NCBI GenBank assembly: GCA_028288485.1
Contig: JAQBNO010000172.1
Location: 1 to 39,834 of the forward strand
Direction of reading: 5' to 3'
DNA length: 39,834 bases
Source: Segetibacter sp.
Lineage (GTDB): Bacteria; Bacteroidota; Bacteroidia; Chitinophagales; Chitinophagaceae
Below are positions 14,070 through 22,512 of the stretch, piece by piece. Below the pieces are notes generated by a model. That model made no database searches and was not told the origin of the DNA. It worked only from the letters and a program-made list of their open reading frames with translations. Positions within the stretch are counted from its first letter, which is position 1. Each line of letters opens with the position of its first letter. The position numbers and the translations under genes are program-made.

Positions 14070-16469
14070 TTATTTAAAATCCAACGGGATATTCATTTTG
14101 ACTGTAAAATTCCTTCCCATATTAAATACACCTTGTCTCCCGGTAACATTATTTACATCGGTATATTTCAACCTGCTTAAATGACTCTGATAAGCAACAT
14201 CGGTAATATTATTTAATGCAAGATAAAGGCTGAATAACTTCCGGTTCTTACTGTTGAAATCTGTTCCGGTGCCTATATTAAAAAGCGCATAACCGTTTGT
14301 AGGAGTTTCGGTGTTATAAGCAGTAAAAACGCGATTTTGTTTAGCCGTTGCATCCATTTCAGCTTTAAAATACAAATTTCGAAGTACTGAACCCGCCTTT
14401 TCAAAATTGCCTCTTACTTCGCTTAGCAGGTGTGCAGGAGGCATAGCCGGCAAGTTTTTACTGCCTTCGAAAGAGCGATCGAAAGTTCCGGCAACAAAAG
14501 AGAAAGTATTTTCAATATGAAGCCAGTCTAAAGGGTGTGGGTGAATATCAAAATTCGCTTCAAACCCTGCTAAGGTTGCCCCTGACTGGTTAAATTTAAA
14601 AGCCTGGAATGTTGTTCCATCTTTTTCTATCAGAGAATCGCCTCCGCCGGCCGCAGCCAACCTGTTGTAATAAATATAATTATTGATGTGATTGTAGAAG
14701 GTACTTATTCCAAAACTAATGTGCGGAGTAGCTATTTCGAGACCGGCGTCAAATTGCAAAGAGTTTTCGGTTTTCAAATTATTATTGCCATACTCGTACC
14801 TGTAGGTACCTTCATGAGCTCCATTGCTGCTTAATTCTGCGGCATTTGGTGCCCGGTAGCCCTTTGCAATATTTGCTTTAATAGTAACTGCATCAGATGC
14901 TTCATAAGCTATTCCTGCACTACCACTGATGTTTCCGAAGTTTTTGGTTAATGCATTAAACTTCTGGTCACCTGCTTCCGTCAACCCTTTAATATCCATC
15001 CTCCTTGAGTCGCCCCTTAATCCGCCGCTTACAGTGAGTTTATTGAAGTTTTTTGTTGAATAAACAAAAAGACCGGCGTCGAACAAATTATATTCCGGTA
15101 TCAATTTTTCCTCTGCGAGATTCCGGTTTTGCTGGTACATACCATTTACGCCAACCGTCGTCTTCCAACCCGCATGGTTTGCAATTTGAAGCTGCAGATT
15201 ATAATTTACTGTTCGCAGGTCGAAATACAAATCTGCTATGTTTGGCGCTTCTGCATTTCCGTATTCCTGCCGCTGGTTTCGCTGGAAAGCTACTGTTGCC
15301 ACCAGGCGGTTTCTACCAACCGAAATACTGTTATCGGCTGCTATTTTAAAATGCCGAACGTGTTGGTAAGGGGTAACTAAATCTCTACCTTTTAATTGTT
15401 CACCTGTTGCTATTGCTTGCAAAGGTGATTCAGCGAAGATCAAAAACCTGCCGGTAGCCGAATCTCTCACGCCTTCGGTTAATCCAACCTTTTGATTAAA
15501 GTTGCTGATGATTATATGACTGTAGCCCCACGGCTTATTTATACCAACATAACCACCCCAGTTCTTTTCGTTAAACCTGCTGTTTAAAACCCGGCCATCA
15601 TATTTATTTTTATAGTCACCCGCAGATTTTAATGTGCCATACGCATTCCAGTTAAAACCATTGAGGTGATTACCAGCCAGGTTGCCGCTCAAACCCCGGG
15701 TGTTGTTGTTGCCAGTATAAGTTGCCAGAAGATTACCTTTTACAGTACCAGCTGTAACCGTCGAATTGGTGATAAAATTAATGACCCCTGCAATAGCATC
15801 GCTGCCATACATTAACGATGCCGGGCCTTTTAATACTTCAGCTTTTTGAACACTTAATTCGTCTATTTCTATTCCATGTTCGTCGCCCCATTGCTGCCCT
15901 TCCTGGCGAATGCCATCGTTAATGGTAACAACGCGGTTATATCCTAATCCGCGAATTACGGGTTTTGAAATAGCCGGACCGGTGGTTACAACAGATACTC
16001 CGCCTTTACGAGCCAAAGCGTTTATAAGATTAGTAGAAGCATTTTGAAGTAATTCAGCTCTTTTTACGAGCGATACCGACTGCGGAGAGGTTCTTAGCCG
16101 GGTTGCAGACGAAACACCTGTGACTGTTACTGCTTCCTGTTCAACTGCGCTTGTGTTTAAAGTAAAGTCTTTAGTGGTATTGCCATGAACCACAACAGTT
16201 ATAATCAACGAAGCAAAACCCTGGTAGGTAACCTCCACAAGGTACTTACCCGACCGGATGGGAGACGTTGAATAATTACCGGCAGTATCTGCAATTGCCC
16301 CAATTTTTACGTCATGAACAAAAATGGAAGCCTTTGCAAGTGGGGTGCCTTTTTCGTCTGCAACCTTCCCAGATAATACTCCTTTCGCATTCAGGTTTTG
16401 GGAAGAAGACAGGATTGGAATTAAAAAACCAAGAACACTAAACAAGATTGAAGAGTAAACGTTTCTCAT
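14070..16469 (-). CDS. TonB-dependent receptor, possibly for a metal (ZnuD-like)
   Basis: A 799-residue outer-membrane receptor. The signal peptide covers about residues 1-23. A carboxypeptidase-regulatory-like domain follows (GVLSGKVADEKGTPLAKAS, about 29-110), then the plug (about 120-235, including ALARKGGVSVVTTGPAISKP, IRGLGYNRVVTINDGIRQEG and VEVLKGPASLMYGSDAIAG-like text). The 22-strand barrel ends NFTVKMNIPLDFK. A histidine-bearing loop, DIHPHPLDWLHIE, lies in the C-terminal third. No SusD partner is adjacent, so this is not a glycan-type SusC pair. The promoter has two TGTTGCAAATA boxes resembling a Fur/Zur-type operator. Metal (for example zinc) or siderophore import is therefore plausible; the TonB-receptor call is secure, the substrate is not. 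Confidence 0.92.
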   Translation of the reverse strand: MRNVYSSILFSVLGFLIPILSSSQNLNAKGVLSGKVADEKGTPLAKASIFVHDVKIGAIADTAGNYSTSPIRSGKYLVEVTYQGFASLIITVVVHGNTTKDFTLNTSAVEQEAVTVTGVSSATRLRTSPQSVSLVKRAELLQNASTNLINALARKGGVSVVTTGPAISKPVIRGLGYNRVVTINDGIRQEGQQWGDEHGIEIDELSVQKAEVLKGPASLMYGSDAIAGVINFITNSTVTAGTVKGNLLATYTGNNNTRGLSGNLAGNHLNGFNWNAYGTLKSAGDYKNKYDGRVLNSRFNEKNWGGYVGINKPWGYSHIIISNFNQKVGLTEGVRDSATGRFLIFAESPLQAIATGEQLKGRDLVTPYQHVRHFKIAADNSISVGRNRLVATVAFQRNQRQEYGNAEAPNIADLYFDLRTVNYNLQLQIANHAGWKTTVGVNGMYQQNRNLAEEKLIPEYNLFDAGLFVYSTKNFNKLTVSGGLRGDSRRMDIKGLTEAGDQKFNALTKNFGNISGSAGIAYEASDAVTIKANIAKGYRAPNAAELSSNGAHEGTYRYEYGNNNLKTENSLQFDAGLEIATPHISFGISTFYNHINNYIYYNRLAAAGGGDSLIEKDGTTFQAFKFNQSGATLAGFEANFDIHPHPLDWLHIENTFSFVAGTFDRSFEGSKNLPAMPPAHLLSEVRGNFEKAGSVLRNLYFKAEMDATAKQNRVFTAYNTETPTNGYALFNIGTGTDFNSKNRKLFSLYLALNNITDVAYQSHLSRLKYTDVNNVTGRQGVFNMGRNFTVKMNIPLDFK

Positions 16470-16477
16470 GATTTTTG

Positions 16478-16534
16478 TTACATTGTTGCAAATATAGAGT
16501 ACAGATGCTATTTTTCACAACACTGTTGCAAATA
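16478..16534 (-). promoter_or_regulatory. TonB-receptor promoter with two operator-like boxes
   Basis: Plus-strand TGTTGCAAATA occurs at 16484-16494 and again at 16524-16534, exactly 40 bp apart. On the transcribed (-) strand the first box contains the -7 element TATATTTG (16489-16496). A TTGTG (16516-16520) lies 19 bp upstream as a candidate -33 element, within the arm of the second box. The second box contains a perfect inverted repeat CAACA-g-TGTTG; the first contains an imperfect version, CAACA-a-TGTAA. Boxes overlapping both promoter elements suggest repression by a dimeric regulator such as a Fur/Zur protein. Confidence 0.5.
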
Positions 16535-16688
16535 TGCATTAATTATATTTATTAGGGCAAGATTAATACGTTACGTCCAGCACGCTGGTTACGGGCTGTT
16601 ATTTTACTTCGACCGAACCCGATAAATGTTAAAAGGGGTGAATCAACCATTATTTTAATTTAAAGCAAGCAACAATAGCATTCATACA

Positions 16689-16708
16689 GTTAAACGGAGC
16701 GTCGCAAC
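16689..16708 (+). repeat. Dispersed intergenic repeat, variant module, copy E
   Basis: GTTAAACGGAGCGTCGCAAC, identical to 2448-2467. It lies in the 284-bp gap between the GNAT and TonB-receptor genes. Confidence 0.8.
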
Positions 16709-16753
16709 AACCGGCGAGAAGTGTACTAAGGCTGGCAATAAAAAATCCGGCCT

Positions 16754-17920
16754 TTAAGCTACTACCGGGTGGCGTTCAAACGGACGATCTTTGTCGAAAA
16801 CATACCGGTAAGTTACCATACGCCTGCTTTGTGTACCCCCCAGGGCTTTATAAATTCCCACCATCCTGGGATTCCAATCCCCGGCCCAACCCATTTCTAT
16901 TAGGTCGTAACGTCCTTTTTTCCTAATTAGCAGGGTGCCGGAATAAATCATAAAAGCATCGATTCCCAAACCCTGGAACTTTGGAACGATGCCAAAAGCA
17001 ACACCGTTAATTTTACGGCTGTGCTTTGTTTTTTGAAGCCACAGTAACCATAGTTTTTGCAACAAGCCGAACCTGCCATTGAAATATTTAAAATACTGGT
17101 TTAAATCAGGAATGTTCACCCACATGCCAATAGGATCGCCTTTATAATAAGCAAACCAAACGAGGCTTTCATCCATGACAGGCTTCATCTTGTTAAACAG
17201 TTTCAGCGCTGCTTCGTAACTGATTTCTTTACCCTCGTTGTGTTGCGCCCAGGCCAGGTTATAAATAGTCGAAAAATCTTTAGCATACTTTGGAAGGTTT
17301 CCTTTCTCAACGTGGCGGGCAGAATAATCAGGCTTCGATGCAAACTTTGCATGACGCTCTTTGTATTTGTCGCTCAATGTTCCGTAAACAGCAAGTGTAT
17401 AATAATACTGGTTATAAAAATTCCGGAAACCATATTTTTCGAAAAGGCTTTCGTAATAGCTGGGATTAAATGAGATGCCGTACAATGGCTCTTCGTCGAA
17501 ACCTTCCACCATCAGTCCCCACCACTTGTCCCTTTCTCCAAAATTAACAGGCCCATCCATTGCTTCCATGCTATTTTCAGCAAGCCAAATTTTTGCAGTG
17601 TCAAATAAAAGGTTAGCAGCAGCCTGGTCGTTTATGCAATCAAAAAAACCACAGGAACCAACCGGAAAAGTGTCGCCTTTATTGATGTATTTTGTACTCA
17701 CGTAGGCTGCAATGCGGCCGATGAGGTTCCCGTCACTGTCCTTTAAGATCCACCTTTTTGCGGTACCATACTTAAATGCTTTGTTCTTTGTGGGGTCAAA
17801 CACATCGTTCACTTCGTTATCGATCGGCTGAATGTATTTCGGGTTATGTTTATTCATCAGCACGTTCACCTTAATAAAGTCTTTGGCGGCAGATCTGTCA
17901 GTTACTTCAATGATGAACAT
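16754..17920 (-). CDS. GNAT-fold N-acyltransferase family protein, paralogue of the gene at 1-576
   Basis: A complete 388-residue protein. The N-terminal half contains KYIQPIDNEVNDVFDPTKN, then GRIAAYVS, and DGPVNFGERDKWWGLMVEGF, followed by PLYGISFNPSYYESLFEKYGF. The C-terminal half is a second GNAT-like domain with IYNLAW, GDPIGMWVNIPDLNQ and FGIVPKFQGLGIDAFMIYSG. The C-terminal half matches the visible part of the gene at 1-576 block by block, so they share ancestry. Relatives are often annotated only as hypothetical. If the gene at the window start is a ceramide synthase, this may be a second acyltransferase with a different acyl donor or amine. The gene overlaps the upstream AI-2E permease gene by 14 bp, implying coupled expression. 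Confidence 0.75.
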   Translation of the reverse strand: MFIIEVTDRSAAKDFIKVNVLMNKHNPKYIQPIDNEVNDVFDPTKNKAFKYGTAKRWILKDSDGNLIGRIAAYVSTKYINKGDTFPVGSCGFFDCINDQAAANLLFDTAKIWLAENSMEAMDGPVNFGERDKWWGLMVEGFDEEPLYGISFNPSYYESLFEKYGFRNFYNQYYYTLAVYGTLSDKYKERHAKFASKPDYSARHVEKGNLPKYAKDFSTIYNLAWAQHNEGKEISYEAALKLFNKMKPVMDESLVWFAYYKGDPIGMWVNIPDLNQYFKYFNGRFGLLQKLWLLWLQKTKHSRKINGVAFGIVPKFQGLGIDAFMIYSGTLLIRKKGRYDLIEMGWAGDWNPRMVGIYKALGGTQSRRMVTYRYVFDKDRPFERHPVVA

Positions 17921-19079
17921 ACGGGGGTACCTTTTTCTTTTTTACCTGTTTTCCTAAAAAAGGCAAATTAAAACGAATGGGCATATTTCTTTTCTTTTTT
18001 ATTATTGGCAGTCCGACCTGGTATTCCAAATAATAGATTTTTAGGAGAATAATAAAATATGAAATCAGGACAGGACCGAAAATAAGTCCGGTTAGTCCAA
18101 AATATTTAAGCCCCATAATAACTCCGAGGACAGTAATAATAGGATGTACATCTGCCATTTTTTTTGCCAGTACAAACCGAACTACGTTATCCGTTATACC
18201 TAACACGAGCACACCCCAAACCATGATGAACGCACCCTGCCAGGTGTGGTTAATAACAAACATATAAACAGCAATCGGAATCCAAACAATTGCAGTTCCT
18301 ATTACAGGAATGATGGACGCAAAACCAGTAATAACAGCCCAGAAACCAGCTTCGGGCACGCCTGCAATTAAATAAGCAACGAGGCCTATCAATCCCTGTG
18401 CAACCGCAATTGTTGGAACTCCTATTGCATTGCTAAAAGTTTGCGCTACCAATTCCTTTCCAAATAATTCGATTTTGTTTCGTTTAAAAGGAAGAAAAAA
18501 TACAATTGCTGCCTCCATACGATTGATGGCGATCAACATAAAATACAGGAAGAAATACAGAATGGTAAGGTTGCCGAAAAAGCTGAGACTTTCGTTGAGC
18601 AGTTGTGAAATTGAACTGCTTACATAAATTTTGAGATCATAAATTTTTTGTTCGGAAATTATTGAGAAACCGTAATTGTGTTCAATTTGTGCCCTTACCT
18701 TAAGCAAATTCTTTACGATCATGTCGGGGTTAGCGTGGTAATAGGTTGCCTTTTGGTACAATAAGATGCCTACAATTATCACGGGAACAATTATAATAAT
18801 CAGGGAAAGTATAATTATAAAAATTGCGGCCCTGGATTTCTTCCAACCTCTTTTAATGAGTTTATCCATTCTTTTACGGCTAAGAACATAAAAGACCACG
18901 GCGCCTAAAAATGCAGTAAAAAACTGGGAAAGACTATAATACAAAAGAAGGGCGAAAATGATAATGATGGCGAGAAAAAAATACCGGTTGATCTTATGGT
19001 CTAATTTCTGCGGTTCCAGACCTTTCACCTCGGTTGTAGTTCCAACAACCTTTTTTTCATCTTCATCAAATTTTATCAT
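17907..19079 (-). CDS. AI-2E family transporter
   Basis: A 390-residue polytopic membrane protein of the AI-2E family (PF01594), with about eight hydrophobic segments. Typical features are the paired N-terminal helices with FLGAVVFYVLSRKRMDKL between them, a long soluble segment around residues 110-160, AQTFSNAIGVPTIAVAQGLIG, FASIIPVIGTAIVWIPIAVY, and the terminal domain with VLGVIMGLKYFGLTGLIFGPV. The C-terminal tail is strongly basic. Members act as exporters or ion-coupled transporters; TqsA in E. coli affects AI-2 export, but most members have unknown substrates. The 3' end overlaps the GNAT gene, so the two are likely one operon transcribed from the 19080-19210 gap, divergently from the holin-like gene. 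Confidence 0.92.
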   Translation of the reverse strand: MIKFDEDEKKVVGTTTEVKGLEPQKLDHKINRYFFLAIIIIFALLLYYSLSQFFTAFLGAVVFYVLSRKRMDKLIKRGWKKSRAAIFIIILSLIIIIVPVIIVGILLYQKATYYHANPDMIVKNLLKVRAQIEHNYGFSIISEQKIYDLKIYVSSSISQLLNESLSFFGNLTILYFFLYFMLIAINRMEAAIVFFLPFKRNKIELFGKELVAQTFSNAIGVPTIAVAQGLIGLVAYLIAGVPEAGFWAVITGFASIIPVIGTAIVWIPIAVYMFVINHTWQGAFIMVWGVLVLGITDNVVRFVLAKKMADVHPIITVLGVIMGLKYFGLTGLIFGPVLISYFIILLKIYYLEYQVGLPIIKKKRNMPIRFNLPFLGKQVKKKKVPPYVHH

Positions 19080-19210
19080 TAGTAGTAATATAAAGAGCGG
19101 TTAGCGGATAAACAGGAATCACAAAAAAATTATACCAGAAGAAATAGGGAAATACGATACGGGTTATCTGGTTTAATTCTTGATATGGTGTATTAACAAT
19201 TTGATCTACA

Positions 19211-19570
19211 ATGGAAAAGGAAGGATTTTTTGTACAAACCAAAGAGCTGTTGCAGGAATACGTGGAAGACAGGTTACTATTGATAAAACTGCAATTAACC
19301 GAGAAGGCTGCAAAGGCATCGGCAGTCATATTTATAGCGGTACTAGTTGGCTTTCTGAGCCTGATATTATTTATGATCCTCAGTTTTATTGCCGGCTATT
19401 ATTTATCGAAAGCCGTTGATAGTTATCCTGGTGGTTTCGCGATTTTAGCCGGAATCTACATTCTCCTAATCCTGCTGCTGGTATATCTGGATAAAAGATT
19501 TATTGGTAAAAAAGTTTCGGATACCGTTGTAAAATTCTCGTTTGATAACAAAGAAACTTTTCAACAATGA
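19211..19570 (+). CDS. Holin-X (DUF1469)-like small membrane protein
   Basis: A 119-residue protein. A short amphipathic N-terminus (EYVEDRLLLIKLQLTEKAAK) precedes two strong membrane segments (about residues 37-65 and 73-94) and a charged tail. This matches the phage holin family / holin superfamily III-like proteins (DUF1469). Despite the name, no phage gene is nearby, and chromosomal members are common in Bacteroidota with unknown role. Its stop overlaps the start of the next gene by ATGA, implying a two-gene unit. It is divergent from the AI-2E permease gene. Confidence 0.78.
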   Translation: MEKEGFFVQTKELLQEYVEDRLLLIKLQLTEKAAKASAVIFIAVLVGFLSLILFMILSFIAGYYLSKAVDSYPGGFAILAGIYILLILLLVYLDKRFIGKKVSDTVVKFSFDNKETFQQ

Positions 19571-19914
19571 AATATAAAACCAGGTACGATCTCTCTCATA
19601 TTACTTCGGTAGATGCCCTACGGCGTGAACAGGCGATTGTGAAAGGAAGGATTAAGGATCGTGAAAGTGAACTTCGGTTAAAGATGTATGAGATTCCGGC
19701 AGAACTGGCCGCAGCTGGGGCTAATTCGATGATACCAAAGATCTTCAGGGGCAAAATAACCAATGGAATTTTAAATGGAGGCAAAAAACTGATCAACGGT
19801 TTTTTAGTTCCCCAGGATCAGTCAAATCAAAATCTGCTTACAAACACTATTAAAAGCCGAGGAGTTTTCGACATTCTGAAAAAAGGCTTCAATATCTGGC
19901 GTGGTAGAAAATAG
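19567..19914 (+). CDS. Hypothetical protein paired with the holin-X-like gene
   Basis: A 115-residue basic protein that I cannot assign to a named family. The N-terminus is charged and helical (SVDALRREQAIVKGRIKDRESELRLKMYEIP), followed by a glycine-, isoleucine- and lysine-rich middle (FRGKITNGILNGGKKLINGF) and a basic C-terminus (FNIWRGRK). There is no signal peptide or clear membrane span. It is translationally coupled (ATGA) to the upstream small membrane protein, so it probably works with it at the inner membrane. Confidence 0.7.
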   Translation: MKYKTRYDLSHITSVDALRREQAIVKGRIKDRESELRLKMYEIPAELAAAGANSMIPKIFRGKITNGILNGGKKLINGFLVPQDQSNQNLLTNTIKSRGVFDILKKGFNIWRGRK

Positions 19915-19992
19915 GCCGCGGAAGTTTTTCTTATCTGTTAAAATAAAGTTGGCACAAATCCTTCAAAAGCCAATAATGTATCTTCGCCATCT

Positions 19993-20736
19993 ATGGCCAA
20001 ATATGCGCATGATACCATTGTTCCCTTTAAAGAAAGCGACCTGAGTAAAAAACAGCAGGTAGCTAACATGTTCGATAAAATTGCATTCCGATACGATTTT
20101 TTAAACAGGTTCTTATCTGCAGGTATCGATGTCAGCTGGCGTAAAAAGGCGATCAAACAACTAAAGGAACTGCAGCCACAATATGTTTTAGATGTCGCAA
20201 CAGGTACCGGCGACGTTGCTATTCTCACTCAAAAAATGCTACGTCCGGCTAAAATAACAGGTATTGATATTTCTGACGGAATGCTGGCTATCGGTGAAAA
20301 GAAAATTGAAAAGCTTGGTTTAAAAAATACCATCTCATTAGAAATTGGTGATAGCGAAGATTTAAATTTTGCGGACAATTCTTTCGATGCCATTACAGTG
20401 GCTTTTGGTGTTAGAAATTTTCAGAACCTCGAAAAAGGTTTGGGCGAAATGTTGCGCGTTTTAAAACCGGGGGGCAAACTGGTAGTGCTCGAATTTTCGC
20501 GACCCAAGCAATTACTTTTTAAGGGCGTATACAATTTGTATATGAACACAATTGCTCCAGGGTTCGGTAAATTAATCGCAAAAAACAAAGATGCTTATCA
20601 ATACCTGAACGACTCGGTACAACGGTTCCCGGAGGGACAACAGTTTATTGAGATACTGAATAAAGCAGGTTATAAAGCGACTTATTGTAAAGTGTTGACT
20701 ATGGGGATCTGCTCGATTTATTGCGGAAGCAAATAA
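19993..20736 (+). CDS. ubiE: Demethylmenaquinone methyltransferase (UbiE/MenG)
   Basis: A 247-residue class I methyltransferase. Landmarks are MFDKIAFRYDFLNRFLSAGIDVSWR (N-terminal UbiE signature), the SAM-binding motif VLDVATGTGDVAI, GIDISDGMLAIGEKK, DNSFDAITVAFGVRNFQNL, and LKPGGKLVVLEFSRP. The C-terminal YCKVLTMGICSIYCGSK is also typical. The enzyme C-methylates demethylmenaquinol in the last step of menaquinone synthesis, at the inner-membrane surface. It is followed on the same strand, after 658 bp, by porT; ubiE next to porT is an arrangement I recall from other Bacteroidota. Confidence 0.95.
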   Translation: MAKYAHDTIVPFKESDLSKKQQVANMFDKIAFRYDFLNRFLSAGIDVSWRKKAIKQLKELQPQYVLDVATGTGDVAILTQKMLRPAKITGIDISDGMLAIGEKKIEKLGLKNTISLEIGDSEDLNFADNSFDAITVAFGVRNFQNLEKGLGEMLRVLKPGGKLVVLEFSRPKQLLFKGVYNLYMNTIAPGFGKLIAKNKDAYQYLNDSVQRFPEGQQFIEILNKAGYKATYCKVLTMGICSIYCGSK

Positions 20737-21394
20737 CACTGTCAAATAACCAATAAGAGGTAAACCGGCGAGAACTTTTATTTTTTTACGAGCAGGCAAA
20801 CCTCCATCAATATCGTTGTCGGCACGAACCCCTTTGGTGATCTCACTCACTTAAACTGTAAAACTTTATGCTGCTATTCTTTCAAATACAATCCTTCCGC
20901 TCTTTTTTAATGAATTAATGCTTATTTCTTACAACTGCTTTCTTTCGAATGCAGTACAAACCGTACCAGCGCATACAAGAGCAGTGAGGCTCGAAGAACA
21001 GTTTTGAATTAAAGCAAAAACGAAAATAACAGCGCAACACCAGCGAACTTTTTACCATCCTGCATGTAATAAAAAGGTTTTATTCAAAAATTAAAAGATG
21101 TTCTCTGCAGTCGGCAAAAAGGCTGCCTTCTACTCACCGATCTTTCTATCTGCCGCTGGCAGTAAAGAATTGACTGCCAGCGAAGTAAACTAAACGAAGG
21201 TCTTTTGCTTTTAACTTTAAAACCTTGCAATCAAACAATTGACTAAAATCTCGACGATTACTATTAACACTTTTTTAAAGCACCAATTAGGTCTCTTGCT
21301 AAAACGCAACTATATTGCTGCTTAAATCGTCAAAAAGAAAAATCTATACGCAGAACTGTACCCTATATTCCTGTAAGAATAATAAAATTGTTTC
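20737..21394. other. 658-bp gap between ubiE and porT
   Basis: No gene is supported. It contains a perfect stem-loop at 21154-21182 and degenerate traces of the dispersed repeats, such as AACCGGCGAGAA near 20763 (also beside the copy at 16689) and CTCACTCACTT near 20844. A distant porT promoter may lie in the last 100 bp, where TATATTCC is only a partial -7 match. Confidence 0.55.
21154..21182. repeat. Perfect 10-bp stem-loop between ubiE and porT
   Basis: Arms CGCTGGCAGT (21154-21163) and ACTGCCAGCG (21173-21182) are exactly complementary around a 9-nt loop. No U-tract follows on either strand, so a plain intrinsic terminator is unlikely. Confidence 0.6.
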
Positions 21395-22144
21395 ATGACT
21401 GATTTAAGGGGACTTTCTGGTTACATTTTTTCATTTTGGAAACCTATCGTTTTTTTCTTGATTTGCTGCATTTCGGCAGTTAGCGCCTTCCCTCAATGGA
21501 AAGAAGAGAACCGGCCAAATCACGATAACCTTCCTTATTATTTTGGAATGTCTCTCAGTTATAATACTTCCACGCTCCATCCTTCCAAACATCCTACTTT
21601 TCTTCAAAACGACAGTGTATTGGCTGTGGAGCCGGGAAGCAGCGGAGGAATTTCCTTGGGTTTGGTCGGTACGCTGCAATTGTCGCCGCGGTTTTCTTTA
21701 CGCGCAAACCCTCAACTCATTATCGGCGGTGCCAAATACTTTACCTATAGTTTAAAGTATCCTACACGCGACGAGAGTTTTATTGAGAAAAAAACGCTTC
21801 CTTCCACTATTGTAAGTTTTCCTTTCCAGGTGAAGTTTAACAGCGACCGCATTGGTAACTTCCGCACTTTTATGTTGGCAGGTGTAAAATACGATATGGA
21901 CCTTGCCAGTAACTCGCAAGCCCGCAATGCTGAAGATCTTGTTAAGCTGAGCAAAAGCGATTTTGGTATTGAAGCTGGTATTGGCTTTAATTTTTTCTTC
22001 CGTTTTGTAACCTTTTCGCCCGAAATTAAGATCAGCAATGGTTTAAGTAACATTCATAGCCGCGATGCAAACTTAAAATACAGCAATGTTTTAGATAAGC
22101 TACAGTCGCGGATGATTGTTTTCTCCATAATTCTGGAAGATTAG
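21395..22144 (+). CDS. porT: PorT family outer membrane protein (type IX secretion/gliding)
   Basis: A 249-residue protein. A hydrophobic export signal (about residues 15-32, IVFFLICCISAVSAFPQ) is followed by a small beta-barrel. PorT-like blocks are PYYFGMSLSYNTSTLHP, GGISLGLVGTLQLSPRFSLRANPQL, and the C-terminal part GIEAGIGFNFFFRFVTFSPEIKISNGL ending VFSIILED. PorT was found in Porphyromonas as a protein needed for gingipain secretion and is part of the type IX secretion system. Here it follows ubiE on the same strand. A generic PorT-family barrel cannot be excluded, but the size, sequence style and neighbour support the T9SS member. The same window encodes a PorU2-like sortase that would use this system. 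Confidence 0.83.
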   Translation: MTDLRGLSGYIFSFWKPIVFFLICCISAVSAFPQWKEENRPNHDNLPYYFGMSLSYNTSTLHPSKHPTFLQNDSVLAVEPGSSGGISLGLVGTLQLSPRFSLRANPQLIIGGAKYFTYSLKYPTRDESFIEKKTLPSTIVSFPFQVKFNSDRIGNFRTFMLAGVKYDMDLASNSQARNAEDLVKLSKSDFGIEAGIGFNFFFRFVTFSPEIKISNGLSNIHSRDANLKYSNVLDKLQSRMIVFSIILED

Positions 22145-22221
22145 ATCCCTATAAATTCTTTTTTTCTTTTTGTTTACAAGTACATAAACATCCATCACCA
22201 TCGTTCCCGCTAACGGGACAG

Positions 22222-22241
22222 GTAGTGTGACTAACTTGTAC
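22222..22241 (-). repeat. Dispersed intergenic repeat, copy F
   Basis: The reverse complement of GTAGTGTGACTAACTTGTAC differs at only three positions from GTACAAGTGAGTGACACAAC. Confidence 0.6.
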
Positions 22242-22378
22242 TAATTGTACTGTTTGCATCTTTTATCATCGAGACTGCATGTTTACTCGGGTTTCGTCAC
22301 CATGTTTTTAAAATGTCTCCCTGCAAACAACAACACCGCTCGTGGTTGAGGATCACAAGAATTACTACTGACGAACGA

Positions 22379-22391
22379 ACTGCGACGCAAC
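22379..22391 (+). repeat. Dispersed intergenic repeat, partial copy G
   Basis: ACTGCGACGCAAC matches the right half of the consensus, as at 34286-34298. Confidence 0.5.
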
Positions 22392-22454
22392 AAAAGCCCA
22401 TTTCCGGACAAAAGCCAGGCAACAAAATATCTTATTAATAAAAAAATACATTAT

Positions 22455-22493
22455 CAAAAAAGCAAAAAAGCCGGCAACCATAAGGTAGCCGGC
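22455..22493 (-). terminator. Rho-independent terminator of the Wzi/RemB-like gene
   Basis: On the - strand GCCGGCTACC, loop TTAT, GGTTGCCGGC forms a 10-bp stem with one mismatch. TTTTTTGCTTTTTT follows. It begins about 20 bp after the stop codon at 22513. Confidence 0.88.
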
Positions 22494-22512
22494 TTACATA
22501 GTATTAATTGAC

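Larger units (their letters stand above)
22145..22512. other. 368-bp gap between convergent porT and the Wzi/RemB-like gene
   Basis: It carries repeat copies at 22222-22241 and 22379-22391 and an intrinsic terminator at 22455-22493 serving the - strand gene. No gene is visible. Confidence 0.6.

Noticed and set aside
16729-16770. Terminator hairpin after the GNAT gene (AAGGCTGG ... CCGGCCTT)
   Set aside because: The stem has a mismatch, the A/T tract falls in the loop, and the right arm lies in the coding end of the gene.
17907-19079. Quorum-sensing system based on the AI-2E name
   Set aside because: No luxS or response gene is present, and most AI-2E-family members are not shown to move AI-2.
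19211-19570. Holin-like protein as a sign of a prophage
   Set aside because: No phage structural, lysis or integrase gene is nearby and the family is a common chromosomal membrane protein.
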